Part shown: in pieces, positions 32,980 through 41,551 of the stretch
Position numbering within the stretch: position 1 is the stretch's first letter
Layout: every line of letters begins with the position of its first letter
NCBI RefSeq assembly: GCF_003576315.1
Contig: NZ_QWFZ01000015.1
Location: 1 to 64,000, forward strand
Direction: 5' to 3'
DNA length: 64,000 nucleotides
Source of the DNA: Henriciella mobilis
GTDB lineage: Bacteria > Pseudomonadota > Alphaproteobacteria > Caulobacterales > Hyphomonadaceae
Translations under genes and position numbers: made by a program
The notes under the pieces: model-generated
The model's database searches: none
Seen by the model: the letters and a program-made list of their open reading frames with translations, nothing else
What the model was told of the DNA's origin: nothing

Positions 32980-34485
32980 ATGGCGGTGATAACCGAGAGA
33001 CTGAGGCGGGTCATGGCACTTGATCACGCCGCGAAGGCAATCGACTTCAATGAAAAATGGATTGATTGGGGGAAACTTGCTTCCCGAGTCGACGACATTG
33101 AGGTGATCTTTGCAGAACTGGGTCTCCCGCAAGGCGCGCGGATTGGTGCGTTGCTGCACAACCGACCAGGTCATGTTGCCTCCATACTCGCGGTGCTCGC
33201 GTCGGATCGTTGTCTCGTCACTCTTAATCCGGTTTATCCGGATGAAACTCTGGGTCCTGATATTCAGGCGCTTGATATTCCACTTGTTATTGGCGAGCCG
33301 TCAGATCTCGAGCGGGTGGGCGTTCAGGCTGCGATCGATCTTCTCGATGCTAGCGTAATTGAGATTGCTCCAGACCTCGAGACGGTGAAGCTGGCGCGCA
33401 CTGGTCGAAATGCGGCAGCTGGTTCTAATGGGGATGTCGCAATTGAAATGCTGACAAGCGGGACCACTGGCAAACCAAAACGCGTCCCCCTCAGCCGATC
33501 GGCCTTCGACGCAAGCTTCGCTGCAATTGCGAGCCATGACAAAAGCCGCGATCCTGATGAAGAGGTCAAGCTTCGCTCTTCAACGACACTGATACTGAAT
33601 CCGGTAACCCACATCGGTGGCATTTATGGTGTCATTGGGGCTCTGATGGCGGGCCGGAGGATTTGCCTGGTTGAACGCTTTTCAGTGGAAAACTGGGTTC
33701 GGGCCGTGACCCGTCATAGGCCCAAAGTGGCCCCGGCCGTACCAGCCGCGCTCAGAATGCTGATTGAAGCAGACCTCCCACGGGAGCACTTCTCAAGCCT
33801 GTCGGCGATCATCAGTGGAACGGCGCCTTTATCGCCGGATGTCGTGGATACCTTTCTCGAAAAATATGGGGTTCCGGTCCTTTCTAATTATGGGGCAACG
33901 GAGTTCGCAGGCGCCGTAGCCGCCTGGTCTCTTCCTGATTTCAAGGCCCATTGGAGAGACAAGAAGGGCGCTGCCGGACGGCTTCATTCGAGCTTGCAAG
34001 CTCGGATTGTTGAGCCTGAATCAGGGAAGATCCTGCCAGATGGGCAAGAGGGTGTGCTGGAACTCAAAGGGGCCCAGCTCGGGACGGGCGAGTCCTGGCT
34101 GCGGACCACGGACCGGGCAGTGATTGATGAAGACAGATTTCTTTTCATCAGAGGGCGCGCTGACAATGCGATTATTCGCGGTGGCTTCAAGGTTCATCCG
34201 GATGACATTGTCAGGGCGATAGAGTCTCACCCAGCAGTTCGCGAAGCAGCAATTGTCGGAGTCCCTGACGAACGTCTCGGCGAGGTGCCTGCCGCAGCCA
34301 TTATCCTGAAAGATGGGGCCGAGGCGCTGAAGAGTGACGACATGCGCGCTTATCTGCGCGAGCGCCTGGTTCCCTATCAGGTGCCTGTTCACTACCGCAT
34401 CGTCGATGACATTCCTCGAACGCCAAGCATGAAGCCTGCCACGTTGCCGCTCAAGAAATTGTTTGCGTCCCACTCCGAAAAGTAG
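32980..34485 (+). CDS. Acyl-CoA synthetase (AMP-forming), paralogue of the 12439 ligase
   Basis: A 501-residue ANL-family ligase closely related to the protein at 12439-13968 along its whole length. It shares L-T-S-G-T-T-G-K-P-K-R, S-N-Y-G-A-T-E-F-A-G-A-V-A and the block FIRGRADNAIIRGGFKVHPD. The C-terminal lysine is again in an unusual setting, R-T-P-S-M-K-P. AGGAG precedes the ATG. It is followed, three bases after the stop, by a strong regulon palindrome for the next gene. Two such ligases suggest two related acids or stages of degradation. Confidence 0.9.
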   Translation: MAVITERLRRVMALDHAAKAIDFNEKWIDWGKLASRVDDIEVIFAELGLPQGARIGALLHNRPGHVASILAVLASDRCLVTLNPVYPDETLGPDIQALDIPLVIGEPSDLERVGVQAAIDLLDASVIEIAPDLETVKLARTGRNAAAGSNGDVAIEMLTSGTTGKPKRVPLSRSAFDASFAAIASHDKSRDPDEEVKLRSSTTLILNPVTHIGGIYGVIGALMAGRRICLVERFSVENWVRAVTRHRPKVAPAVPAALRMLIEADLPREHFSSLSAIISGTAPLSPDVVDTFLEKYGVPVLSNYGATEFAGAVAAWSLPDFKAHWRDKKGAAGRLHSSLQARIVEPESGKILPDGQEGVLELKGAQLGTGESWLRTTDRAVIDEDRFLFIRGRADNAIIRGGFKVHPDDIVRAIESHPAVREAAIVGVPDERLGEVPAAAIILKDGAEALKSDDMRAYLRERLVPYQVPVHYRIVDDIPRTPSMKPATLPLKKLFASHSEK

Positions 34486-34487
34486 CA

Positions 34488-34505
34488 CCTAGTTATATAA
34501 CTGGA
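34488..34505 (+). promoter_or_regulatory. Regulon palindrome, site 9 (best match)
   Basis: CCTAGTTATATAACTGGA is nearly a perfect palindrome: 16 of 18 positions agree with CCTAGTTATATAACTAGG. It begins three bases after the ligase stop and is centred about 36 bp before the SDR ATG at 34532. Confidence 0.85.
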
Positions 34506-34531
34506 GAAATGTGAACGAGGAGATCTGCTGA

Positions 34532-35314
34532 ATGAAGGTCGATCAAAACACGGCTGCTATTGTGACGGGTGGGGCGTCCGGGCTTGGAAATGCCACGGCC
34601 AGAGCGTTGAGGAATGCGGGCCTGAAAGTCGCTATTTTCGACATCGATGCCGAGAAAGGCATGGCTGCCGCCGAAGAAATCGGCGCTGTCTTCTGTGAGG
34701 TGAACGTCATGGACGAAGCCAGCTGTGAAGCCGGCTTCGAAAAGGCGCGTGCTGCCAACGGTCAGGAGCGGATCTTCGTCGGATGCGCCGGTGGCGGTAA
34801 TGCTGGCAAGATCATCTCACGGGACAAGGAAACCGGCGCGATCAAGCGGTGTCCAACAGACAGGTTTGAACAGGTTATCAAGCTGAACACAGTAGCGTCC
34901 TTCAGATGCGCGGCGATGACCGCCGCCGGCATGGCAACTCTTGAGCCTCTTGAGGATGGGGAGCGCGGCGTCATTACGCTGACAGCATCTGTCGCTGCGC
35001 AAGACGGACAGATCGGGCAGGTGGCTTATGCTGCGGCAAAGGCTGGGATTAATGGCCTCGTCTTGCCAATCGCTCGCGATCTCATGAATGAAGGTATTCG
35101 GATCAACTCCATCATGCCGGGTATTTTCCGCACTCCGCCCATGCTCGGGGTGCCGGAGAAGGTGCTTGAATCGCTTGCGGCTTCAGTTCCGTTTCCCAAG
35201 CGACTGGGGCATCCGGAAGAGTTTGCGTCGCTGGTCATGGAATTCGTTCGCAACTCATACTTCAACGGCCAGACCATTAGGCTGGATGGCGCCATTCGCA
35301 TGGCACCAAGATAA
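34532..35314 (+). CDS. HSD10-like short-chain 3-hydroxyacyl-CoA dehydrogenase
   Basis: A 260-residue SDR with T-G-G-A-S-G-L-G-N, an Asp after the second strand for NAD (F-D-I-D), Ser153, Tyr166 and Lys170 (A-Y-A-A-A-K-A-G-I). The long insertion near residues 88-112 and the S-I-M-P-G-I-F-R-T-P-P-M-L-G block are typical of type II 3-hydroxyacyl-CoA dehydrogenase (17-beta-HSD10). That enzyme oxidises 3-hydroxyacyl-CoAs, including 2-methyl-branched ones, in agreement with the racemase in this island. It supplies the third beta-oxidation step, for which no FadB-type enzyme is present. Confidence 0.87.
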   Translation: MKVDQNTAAIVTGGASGLGNATARALRNAGLKVAIFDIDAEKGMAAAEEIGAVFCEVNVMDEASCEAGFEKARAANGQERIFVGCAGGGNAGKIISRDKETGAIKRCPTDRFEQVIKLNTVASFRCAAMTAAGMATLEPLEDGERGVITLTASVAAQDGQIGQVAYAAAKAGINGLVLPIARDLMNEGIRINSIMPGIFRTPPMLGVPEKVLESLAASVPFPKRLGHPEEFASLVMEFVRNSYFNGQTIRLDGAIRMAPR

Positions 35315-35319
35315 GGCTG

Positions 35320-36357
35320 ATGGAAGAAAAAAACTTGCCCGATACGGTTTCTCAAGCTCCTCGTTCGCCCGGCGGTCATATTCCCGCAAGGTCGGCAAAC
35401 TCCTTCAGGCGCACGACATCGATCGACACCAGCTGGCCGGAGGGGCGGCAAGGACCAATGAAGATGGTCGGGCTGGGCCGCGACATTTTCACGGGATCGG
35501 ATGCCACGAGCTTTGAAGTGATCGACGAAGCTCGCTTCGACATCACTGCATCGCCGCGTCGAGAGATACTGGAAATAGCGTGCGACCCGCTTGTTGGTTG
35601 CTTTGAACAGCTCGTCGGGGCTCGTGCCGGCGGGCACTCGCGCGCCCTGCTCGCCGAAGCGCTCGCCGAGCAACAGGCTGATGGGAAAGTTATCTATCAG
35701 CTGCTCGACGATTTCGCAGGAGCGAGCCTGGTTGCGGGTTGGGCTTGGTCAAGATGGACTGACCTGTGGGCGGAATCGCGCTCGTCTTCAGATAGGCCGA
35801 AATTGCCCAAAATGGTTGGTATCTGCGCTGGCTTTCGGCCGGGTGCCGGATCGTTGACGGAAGAGGGTACGCCCCGACATGACATACAGTCCTCCGCGCC
35901 TGTTCCCGACCTGAGAAACCCTGACGACCATGATGGCCTGCATGTCTGTCCGCGGCAGACCGGTGTTGGCATGCGGCGGGCGCGTTGGTTGGATGTGTCG
36001 GCTACCAGTGTCGGCATTGCGGTCCAAACAGGGTTTCAGGACAGCGCTACCGATCCAGGCGGAGGGCGCGTTGCAGTCCACGAATACCGGGTTGATGCGC
36101 TGATAGACCCTCAGGATCTCATACTGACGAGCCTCGAAGCCGACCCAAGAATTCTGCCCTATGCAGAATGTTCAGGAGCTGTGGGGCATACGGAACGTTT
36201 GCTCGGCAAGCGAATAAGCGCTTTTCGTCGGGACGTGATCGAGACCCTTCCCGGCACACTCGGCTGCACGCATCTCAATGATGTCCTGAGGGCCCTGGCC
36301 GATATTCCGCGTGCAATAAGTGTGATCGAAAAAGCGCAGCCGAAACAAGAAAACTGA
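35320..36357 (+). CDS. DUF2889 domain protein
   Basis: The 345-residue protein has a DUF2889 region from about residue 200 to the end: R-R-A-R-W-L-D, the H-E-Y-R-V-D-A-L-I-D-P segment, P-Y-A-E-C-S-G-A, L-G-K-R-I-S-A-F-R-R and the signature G-C-T-H-L-N-D-V-L-R-A-L. The N-terminal half is unrecognised. DUF2889 genes recur in CoA-ester catabolic clusters of proteobacteria and actinobacteria, but their function is unknown. It starts five bases after the HSD10-like gene, so the two are one operon. The start is uncertain because the first 40 residues look poorly structured. Confidence 0.72.
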   Translation: MEEKNLPDTVSQAPRSPGGHIPARSANSFRRTTSIDTSWPEGRQGPMKMVGLGRDIFTGSDATSFEVIDEARFDITASPRREILEIACDPLVGCFEQLVGARAGGHSRALLAEALAEQQADGKVIYQLLDDFAGASLVAGWAWSRWTDLWAESRSSSDRPKLPKMVGICAGFRPGAGSLTEEGTPRHDIQSSAPVPDLRNPDDHDGLHVCPRQTGVGMRRARWLDVSATSVGIAVQTGFQDSATDPGGGRVAVHEYRVDALIDPQDLILTSLEADPRILPYAECSGAVGHTERLLGKRISAFRRDVIETLPGTLGCTHLNDVLRALADIPRAISVIEKAQPKQEN

Positions 36358-36394
36358 TGCCTGCTTGACGTTGCGTCTTGTTTTGCAGGGTACA

Positions 36395-36412
36395 CCTAGT
36401 TATACAAGTAGT
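36395..36412 (+). promoter_or_regulatory. Regulon palindrome, site 10
   Basis: CCTAGTTATACAAGTAGT is centred about 47 bp before the TonB receptor ATG at 36451. The position implies that uptake is controlled together with catabolism. Confidence 0.8.
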
Positions 36413-36450
36413 GAAGGTCGGGCAATTGATCTGACCCATGGGAGGAAAAT

Positions 36451-38802
36451 ATGTCTTTTAAACAAAACACTGCAGTTGAATTTTGCGCCGGTTCCGGGCG
36501 GAGAAATCTGAGAATATGGCTTGGCAGTGCGTCGCTGGCCGTTCTGGCGTCAACTGTCTCGCTTGCGCCAGCTCATGCTCAAGAAGGCGACGATGGTGCG
36601 CCCGAAGAGACGCGCCGGCTGGGCACGGTTACGGTCAATGCGCGGAAAGTCGAAGAAAACCTCCAGGATGTGCCCGTCGCTGTTACGGCATTTGATGGGG
36701 CGGAGCTTGAGGCTCAAGGGGCTGTCGAGTTCTCGGATGTTGCCGCCTTCACCCCCGGTTTCGCAACTGTGCCGGGTACAGCCAATCCAAGCTCCTTCGC
36801 TCTCTCCATTCGCGGACAAGTCCAGAACGACGTTCTGGCGACACTGGAGCCGTCCATCGGCACTTACGTTGATGGGCTCTACTGGGCACGGGCATATGGC
36901 CTAAACCAGGATCTGCTCGACATTCAGAATGTCCAGGTTCTGAAAGGGCCCCAAGGGACGCTGTTCGGCCGCAATACGACTGGCGGTGCTGTGCTGCTGA
37001 ATACAAACGATCCGGTGCTCAGCGGCGGTATCTCCGGCATGTTGCAGGGGCGTGTTGGCAATCTGAGTGAGAGGACCGGAACTGCAGTCGTCAATATTCC
37101 TATCGTTGAGGACAAGTTTGCTGTTCGCGGCGCGCTGCAAGTTAGTCAGCGTGATGGCTATGTTGAAGACGTGCTGACCGGTCAGGATTACCAGAACCGT
37201 GACAATACGCAGGGCCGGATCAAGGCCCGCTGGAAGCCGAGCAACGACCTGGACATTACCGTTTCCGGTGAATGGTACGATTCAGATACCAGGCAAGGTG
37301 TCTTTGTCACCGATTATGCTTATCCATTTCCTCCCACACCAGGCCCGCGCCTGCTCAGTACATTCATTCCAACGCCATTCGTTACGGTCGACAATTATCT
37401 TGACCTGACCGGGCCAAGCGAAGGCAAGAGCAAGGTGGCGCTCAACGCAGCTCCGTTCATCGATATCAGTACCGAGACCTATACAGGTGAGGCGGTGTGG
37501 TCGACCGACATTGGTGAAGTGACCTTCATTACGGGCTACCGGAAAGTTGAAAATCAGAACCAGCTCGACCTTGATGGTTCGCCCTGGCCTGTTCACGCAA
37601 CGACGCTGACACAGGAGCTCGATCAGTTCAGCGCTGAGGTCCAGCTTGCTCGAGAGGCGTTTGATGGTCGTCTCTCCTATGTTGTCGGCGCAACCTATTT
37701 CGAGGAAGGGGGTACTGATTCGTCAACGACGATCGCTCTGACCCCGCTCAATCCACTCGATACAACCTTCTTTGGTGACATCGACAATCAGAGCCTCGGA
37801 CTTTTTGTTCAGGGTACCTACGAGCTGACTGACAAGCTTAACCTCAACGCTGGCTTGCGTTTCGCGCAAGACGAAAAAGGGATCACCACGTCGGGCGTTC
37901 GGGTTGTCCGGGCCACCGGAGCTGTGAATCTCTGTCTTGTCGATGTCGCGACACCGCCAGATTGCGTCGCGCCCAAGAGCACGGACGAATTTGAAGAGGT
38001 GCCCTACATGATCGGGCTGGATTATAGTCCGAATGATGACTGGCTCATCTATGGCAAGTTCAGTCACGGGTACCGGGCCGGTGGCCAGCAGCTTCGCGCC
38101 GTGAGTACCGAGACCCAGGCCCCCTTCGACCCGGAAATCGTGGATGAGGTCGAGGTCGGGTTCAAAGCAGACTTGATGCAGTCGCGCGTTCGCCTGAACG
38201 TCGCTGCTTATATCAACGAAGTGCAGGACCTGCAGCGGTCAACAATCTTCACCGATGGTCGGGGCATCAATTATACATTGCTTGAGAACGCTGCTGAAGC
38301 ATCAAATCAGGGTATCGAAGCCGAGCTGGTGGCGTTGCTCAGTGACAATTTCACGTTCCAGGCATCGGCTGCATTGAACAATCCGGAATACGACAAATTC
38401 GTGGACGGGCAGGGCAATGATCGTTCGAACGAGAACTTCACCTATGTCCCGGAGGAGATGTTCACCCTGGCTGGCATCTACGAAACACCAACCCGGTTCG
38501 GTCACCTCACAGCTCGTCTCGACTATTCGTGGCAGGGCGAAACCCCTTATGACGGATTCAATAATCCGGCCTTGCCGCAGGTTACGGACGTAGCGATCGG
38601 CGAAGCAGCCGGCATCCTCGGCGCGCGGGCGACTCTGTCAGTGACGGACCAGTTCGACCTGACGGTCTGGGGCAAGAACCTCACGGACGAAGACGCGTAC
38701 GTGAATACGCTCCTGATCGGCGGTCTTGGATATGCGTCGGTTATCCCGCGCGAGCCTTTGACCTATGGGATCACGGCGACCTACCGTTTCGGCCAACAGT
38801 AA
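36451..38802 (+). CDS. TonB-dependent receptor
   Basis: A 783-residue outer-membrane receptor. A signal peptide (basic N-terminus, hydrophobic run around residues 22-42, A-H-A-Q cleavage) is followed by a TonB box-like T-V-T-V-N-A-R-K and a plug domain (about 60-175, with G-P-Q-G-T-L-F-G-R-N-T-T-G-G). The 22-strand barrel then ends in an aromatic residue two from the end (Y-R-F-G-Q-Q). The plug sequence matches the large family of sphingomonad and Hyphomonas receptors for sugars, lipids and aromatics. GGGAGG precedes the ATG. Being under a regulon palindrome, it probably imports the island's substrate. Confidence 0.94.
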   Translation: MSFKQNTAVEFCAGSGRRNLRIWLGSASLAVLASTVSLAPAHAQEGDDGAPEETRRLGTVTVNARKVEENLQDVPVAVTAFDGAELEAQGAVEFSDVAAFTPGFATVPGTANPSSFALSIRGQVQNDVLATLEPSIGTYVDGLYWARAYGLNQDLLDIQNVQVLKGPQGTLFGRNTTGGAVLLNTNDPVLSGGISGMLQGRVGNLSERTGTAVVNIPIVEDKFAVRGALQVSQRDGYVEDVLTGQDYQNRDNTQGRIKARWKPSNDLDITVSGEWYDSDTRQGVFVTDYAYPFPPTPGPRLLSTFIPTPFVTVDNYLDLTGPSEGKSKVALNAAPFIDISTETYTGEAVWSTDIGEVTFITGYRKVENQNQLDLDGSPWPVHATTLTQELDQFSAEVQLAREAFDGRLSYVVGATYFEEGGTDSSTTIALTPLNPLDTTFFGDIDNQSLGLFVQGTYELTDKLNLNAGLRFAQDEKGITTSGVRVVRATGAVNLCLVDVATPPDCVAPKSTDEFEEVPYMIGLDYSPNDDWLIYGKFSHGYRAGGQQLRAVSTETQAPFDPEIVDEVEVGFKADLMQSRVRLNVAAYINEVQDLQRSTIFTDGRGINYTLLENAAEASNQGIEAELVALLSDNFTFQASAALNNPEYDKFVDGQGNDRSNENFTYVPEEMFTLAGIYETPTRFGHLTARLDYSWQGETPYDGFNNPALPQVTDVAIGEAAGILGARATLSVTDQFDLTVWGKNLTDEDAYVNTLLIGGLGYASVIPREPLTYGITATYRFGQQ

Positions 38803-38830
38803 CCCGGAGCTAATTTCGGGGGGAACAGAG

Positions 38831-38852
38831 GGCGGGGCCTGAAGACCCCGCC
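38831..38852 (+). terminator. Hairpin after the TonB receptor
   Basis: GGCGGGG and CCCCGCC pair around an eight-base loop, followed by TTCATGCTTTG. The stem is strong but the T-run is poor, so it may be a partial terminator or mRNA-stabilising structure between the receptor and downstream genes. Confidence 0.5.
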
Positions 38853-38880
38853 TTCATGCTTTGAGATCGGGAGCTGTGTC

Positions 38881-40071
38881 ATGTCGCCAGAATTACTAGA
38901 AGCGCTCCATCGTGAGGCGCTTGATCGACTGGAGGTCGCTGACATGGCAGCGGCCCATGCTCGCTCTCTTGATATCGAAGAGGTTCACACGGCCGAAAAG
39001 ATTTCTTCGGAGTGGCTTGGGCACGTGATCGGAGGGAATGTCGACGGGGCCTTGTTAGAGAACGCCGTGCAGAAGGAAGGTCATGATGGAATGACCGACC
39101 GGCGTCAATGGAATCTAAGTTGGAATGCGCAGGGCCGTGCCGCTGGATTGCCGGCGTCTGTCTTCATCAAGGCAACGCCCTCTCAACCCTATCTCAGGGA
39201 AACCTTGTCAATGCTGCACATGGCGGAAGCTGAAGTGCGCTTTTACAACGAGCTGCGCGATGAAATTCCGCATCTCGCGCCGCAGAGCTTTTACGGGAAA
39301 TCCTGGGCCGGCGGACGCTTTATTCTAGTACTTGAGGCACTTGAGGATAGGGGGCTAAAGCCATACTGGATGCATCATGACTGTTCATTCGAACATGCAT
39401 GTGCAGTTCTTGAGGCCCTCGCAGAATTGCACGCGCGATATTGGGAAACCGACCGTTTTCAAACCGACCTTGCATGGGTGCGACCCCGCGCTTTGAAATT
39501 CGGCGCGCGATGGCACGAAGCTTCATTCGTGCAGGCCCGTAGCGCCTATCTGCAGACGGATCTTGGTCAGGCCCTACCCGAAGATATTCGTGCGCTGCTT
39601 GGAACATGGTCAGAGGTATTTCGAAACGTCTATGCTTGGTGGGACAGCCAACCGTTGACGTTGATTCATGGTGACAGCCATCTTGGAAACAGTTTCGCCT
39701 ATCCTGATGGAAAAGCCGGAATGTTTGATTGGCAGGTTGTGTTCCGGTCGCACGCAATGAGGGATGTTGCTTACTTTGTTTTGTCAGCCCTCACTCGCGA
39801 TCAAAGGGCAGAGTTCGAAGACAAGCTCATATCATCCTACCTGATGTCCTTGCAGCGCCACGGCGTGAAGCTGGAGGAAGACTACGCCCGACGCCTATAT
39901 GCCTTGTTTCTTCTGGATTCGTGGGATGCCCACATGAAGACTTATACGCGAGGCGGGTACGGGCATGCCGATGCTGCGGTCCGCCGCCGGGCAACAACCA
40001 TGATAGATGCGCTGAGAGAGCACCAGACCGCGGATCTGCTTGGCGATCTCCTAAAAGAGATCGGGGGATAG
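38881..40071 (+). CDS. Aminoglycoside-phosphotransferase-like / EcKL-type kinase
   Basis: A 396-residue protein kinase-fold small-molecule kinase. The catalytic loop is L-I-H-G-D-S-H-L-G-N (His263 and Asp265) and the metal-binding motif D-W-Q lies 20 residues later, a combination typical of CHK/ecdysteroid-kinase-like members. APH-fold kinases in CoA catabolism (LvaA, the N-terminal part of ACAD10/11) phosphorylate hydroxyacyl-CoAs so the hydroxyl can be removed; the same could apply here. That is inference. GGGAG precedes the ATG, and the MFS gene follows four bases after the stop. Confidence 0.8.
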   Translation: MSPELLEALHREALDRLEVADMAAAHARSLDIEEVHTAEKISSEWLGHVIGGNVDGALLENAVQKEGHDGMTDRRQWNLSWNAQGRAAGLPASVFIKATPSQPYLRETLSMLHMAEAEVRFYNELRDEIPHLAPQSFYGKSWAGGRFILVLEALEDRGLKPYWMHHDCSFEHACAVLEALAELHARYWETDRFQTDLAWVRPRALKFGARWHEASFVQARSAYLQTDLGQALPEDIRALLGTWSEVFRNVYAWWDSQPLTLIHGDSHLGNSFAYPDGKAGMFDWQVVFRSHAMRDVAYFVLSALTRDQRAEFEDKLISSYLMSLQRHGVKLEEDYARRLYALFLLDSWDAHMKTYTRGGYGHADAAVRRRATTMIDALREHQTADLLGDLLKEIGG

Positions 40072-40075
40072 ATAT

Positions 40076-41404
40076 ATGGCGACCCAGCCTTTGCCCGCGC
40101 GACCACAAAGCGAAGCAGCGAAGTCGATATCGCCTTTTCGACGAAATCTGACGCTGGCGCTCATCGGTCTTGTCGCCATTATCAATTACGTCGACCGGCA
40201 GGCTTTCACTGTGCTGATGGAAGATATCAAGACCGAGTTCGTGCTGAATGACACGGTTCTTGGTCTCATTGGCGGACTGGTCTTTGGCGTCATTTATGCC
40301 CTGGCGGCAATTCCGATTGCCCGCATCGCCGATCGCACGGACAGGCCTCTGGTTATAGCGATCTGTCTCGGTTTCTGGAGCTTGGCGACAGCCGCCTGCG
40401 GTCTTGCTGCAAACGCTTGGCACATTGCGATTGCCCGGATGGGAATTGCGGTCGGCGAGTCCGGGTCGGGACCGGCCGGCGTTGCTCTGGCCGCTGAAAT
40501 CTTCCCAGACAACAGAAGAGTCCTGGTTCTTGGAACGATCCAGGCGGCGAGCTCGATCGGTCTGTCTGTGGGCGTCGTCCTGACGGCTTGGCTGGCAACG
40601 TTCCTGTCTTGGCGACACACATTTATTGCCATCGGTCTTCCGGGCATCCTGCTGGCCTTGCTGGTTTATTTCCTCGCGGCGGAGCCACGCCGGAAGGAGA
40701 AATTGGAAGCGTCGTCTTCGAGCAAGACGGATGATGCTCCAATACCTCTTGGCGAAGCTGTCCGCATCATTGCAGGAACCCCCGCGCTTCGCTGGCTCGC
40801 ATTACTTTGTATAGCCGTCCCCATGACCGGGTTCGGGTTCCTGATGTGGGGGCCGTCCTTCCTGCAACGTGTGCATGGCTTCAACATGCAGGAGGTCACC
40901 TGGTTTGGCTGGGCTATCCTTGCCGGACTTGTATCCGGCAATCTGACGGCCGGTTGGCTTGGGGATCGGTATGGCAGCAGGCATCCCCGCTTCAATGCTA
41001 TTCTTGCCGCCAGCGGCTTGCTGATCGCTGTGCCTTTCGCAGCTGGGTTTGCCCTCCTGCCTAATGCCTATGCTGCGATAGCATGTTTTGTCGTGCTCAA
41101 ATTTGCCATGACACTATGGATGGCGCCAACAATTGCCCTGACATTTACCCTGGTTCCGGTTCGCATGCGGGCGACGATTAATTCGCTGATGAATGCCATC
41201 GTGATTCTGTCTGGCATTGGTTTCGGCTTCATAGTCGCTGGTGCGCTAAGTGATGCCTATTCGCAGGCATTCGGCGCAAGTTCGCTTCGATATGCTCTGC
41301 TGACGATGAGCAGTGGCCTGATCGTTGGCGCATTTGCCTGCATCATGGCAGCACGTTCAGTCGCGCGGGCTAAAGAAAAAGAGAACGCGACAGTTGCCAT
41401 CTGA
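40076..41404 (+). CDS. MFS transporter, spinster-like
   Basis: A 442-residue major facilitator with 12 predicted membrane segments. The first helix ends I-N-Y-V-D-R-Q-A-F, the signature of spinster-type and organic-acid MFS proteins. The loop 2-3 motif has A-R-I-A-D-R-T-D-R-P, and W-L-G-D-R-Y-G lies in the second half. It follows the kinase-like gene by four bases. It would move a substrate or intermediate across the inner membrane after TonB uptake. Direction and substrate are unknown. Confidence 0.9.
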   Translation: MATQPLPARPQSEAAKSISPFRRNLTLALIGLVAIINYVDRQAFTVLMEDIKTEFVLNDTVLGLIGGLVFGVIYALAAIPIARIADRTDRPLVIAICLGFWSLATAACGLAANAWHIAIARMGIAVGESGSGPAGVALAAEIFPDNRRVLVLGTIQAASSIGLSVGVVLTAWLATFLSWRHTFIAIGLPGILLALLVYFLAAEPRRKEKLEASSSSKTDDAPIPLGEAVRIIAGTPALRWLALLCIAVPMTGFGFLMWGPSFLQRVHGFNMQEVTWFGWAILAGLVSGNLTAGWLGDRYGSRHPRFNAILAASGLLIAVPFAAGFALLPNAYAAIACFVVLKFAMTLWMAPTIALTFTLVPVRMRATINSLMNAIVILSGIGFGFIVAGALSDAYSQAFGASSLRYALLTMSSGLIVGAFACIMAARSVARAKEKENATVAI

Positions 41405-41424
41405 ATAAACTTTATGATCGGAGC

Positions 41425-41457
41425 AAAAAAAAGGACCTGGCCCACGAGGCCAGGTCC
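41425..41457 (-). terminator. Intrinsic terminator of the amidohydrolase gene
   Basis: GGACCTGGCC and GGCCAGGTCC form a perfect 10-bp stem with a five-base loop. The A8 run at 41425-41432 becomes T8 on the minus strand directly after the hairpin. This ends transcription of the minus-strand gene at 41552-42658. The MFS gene on the other strand may share the hairpin. Confidence 0.88.
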
Positions 41458-41551
41458 ATCGAGTTATAGCCTTCACCCCCGGAGGTCGCCGCTTGGCAGA
41501 TCAGAGTGAAGACCGGACGGGAGGAGAAACGACTGCTCCCGAAATCCTTGA

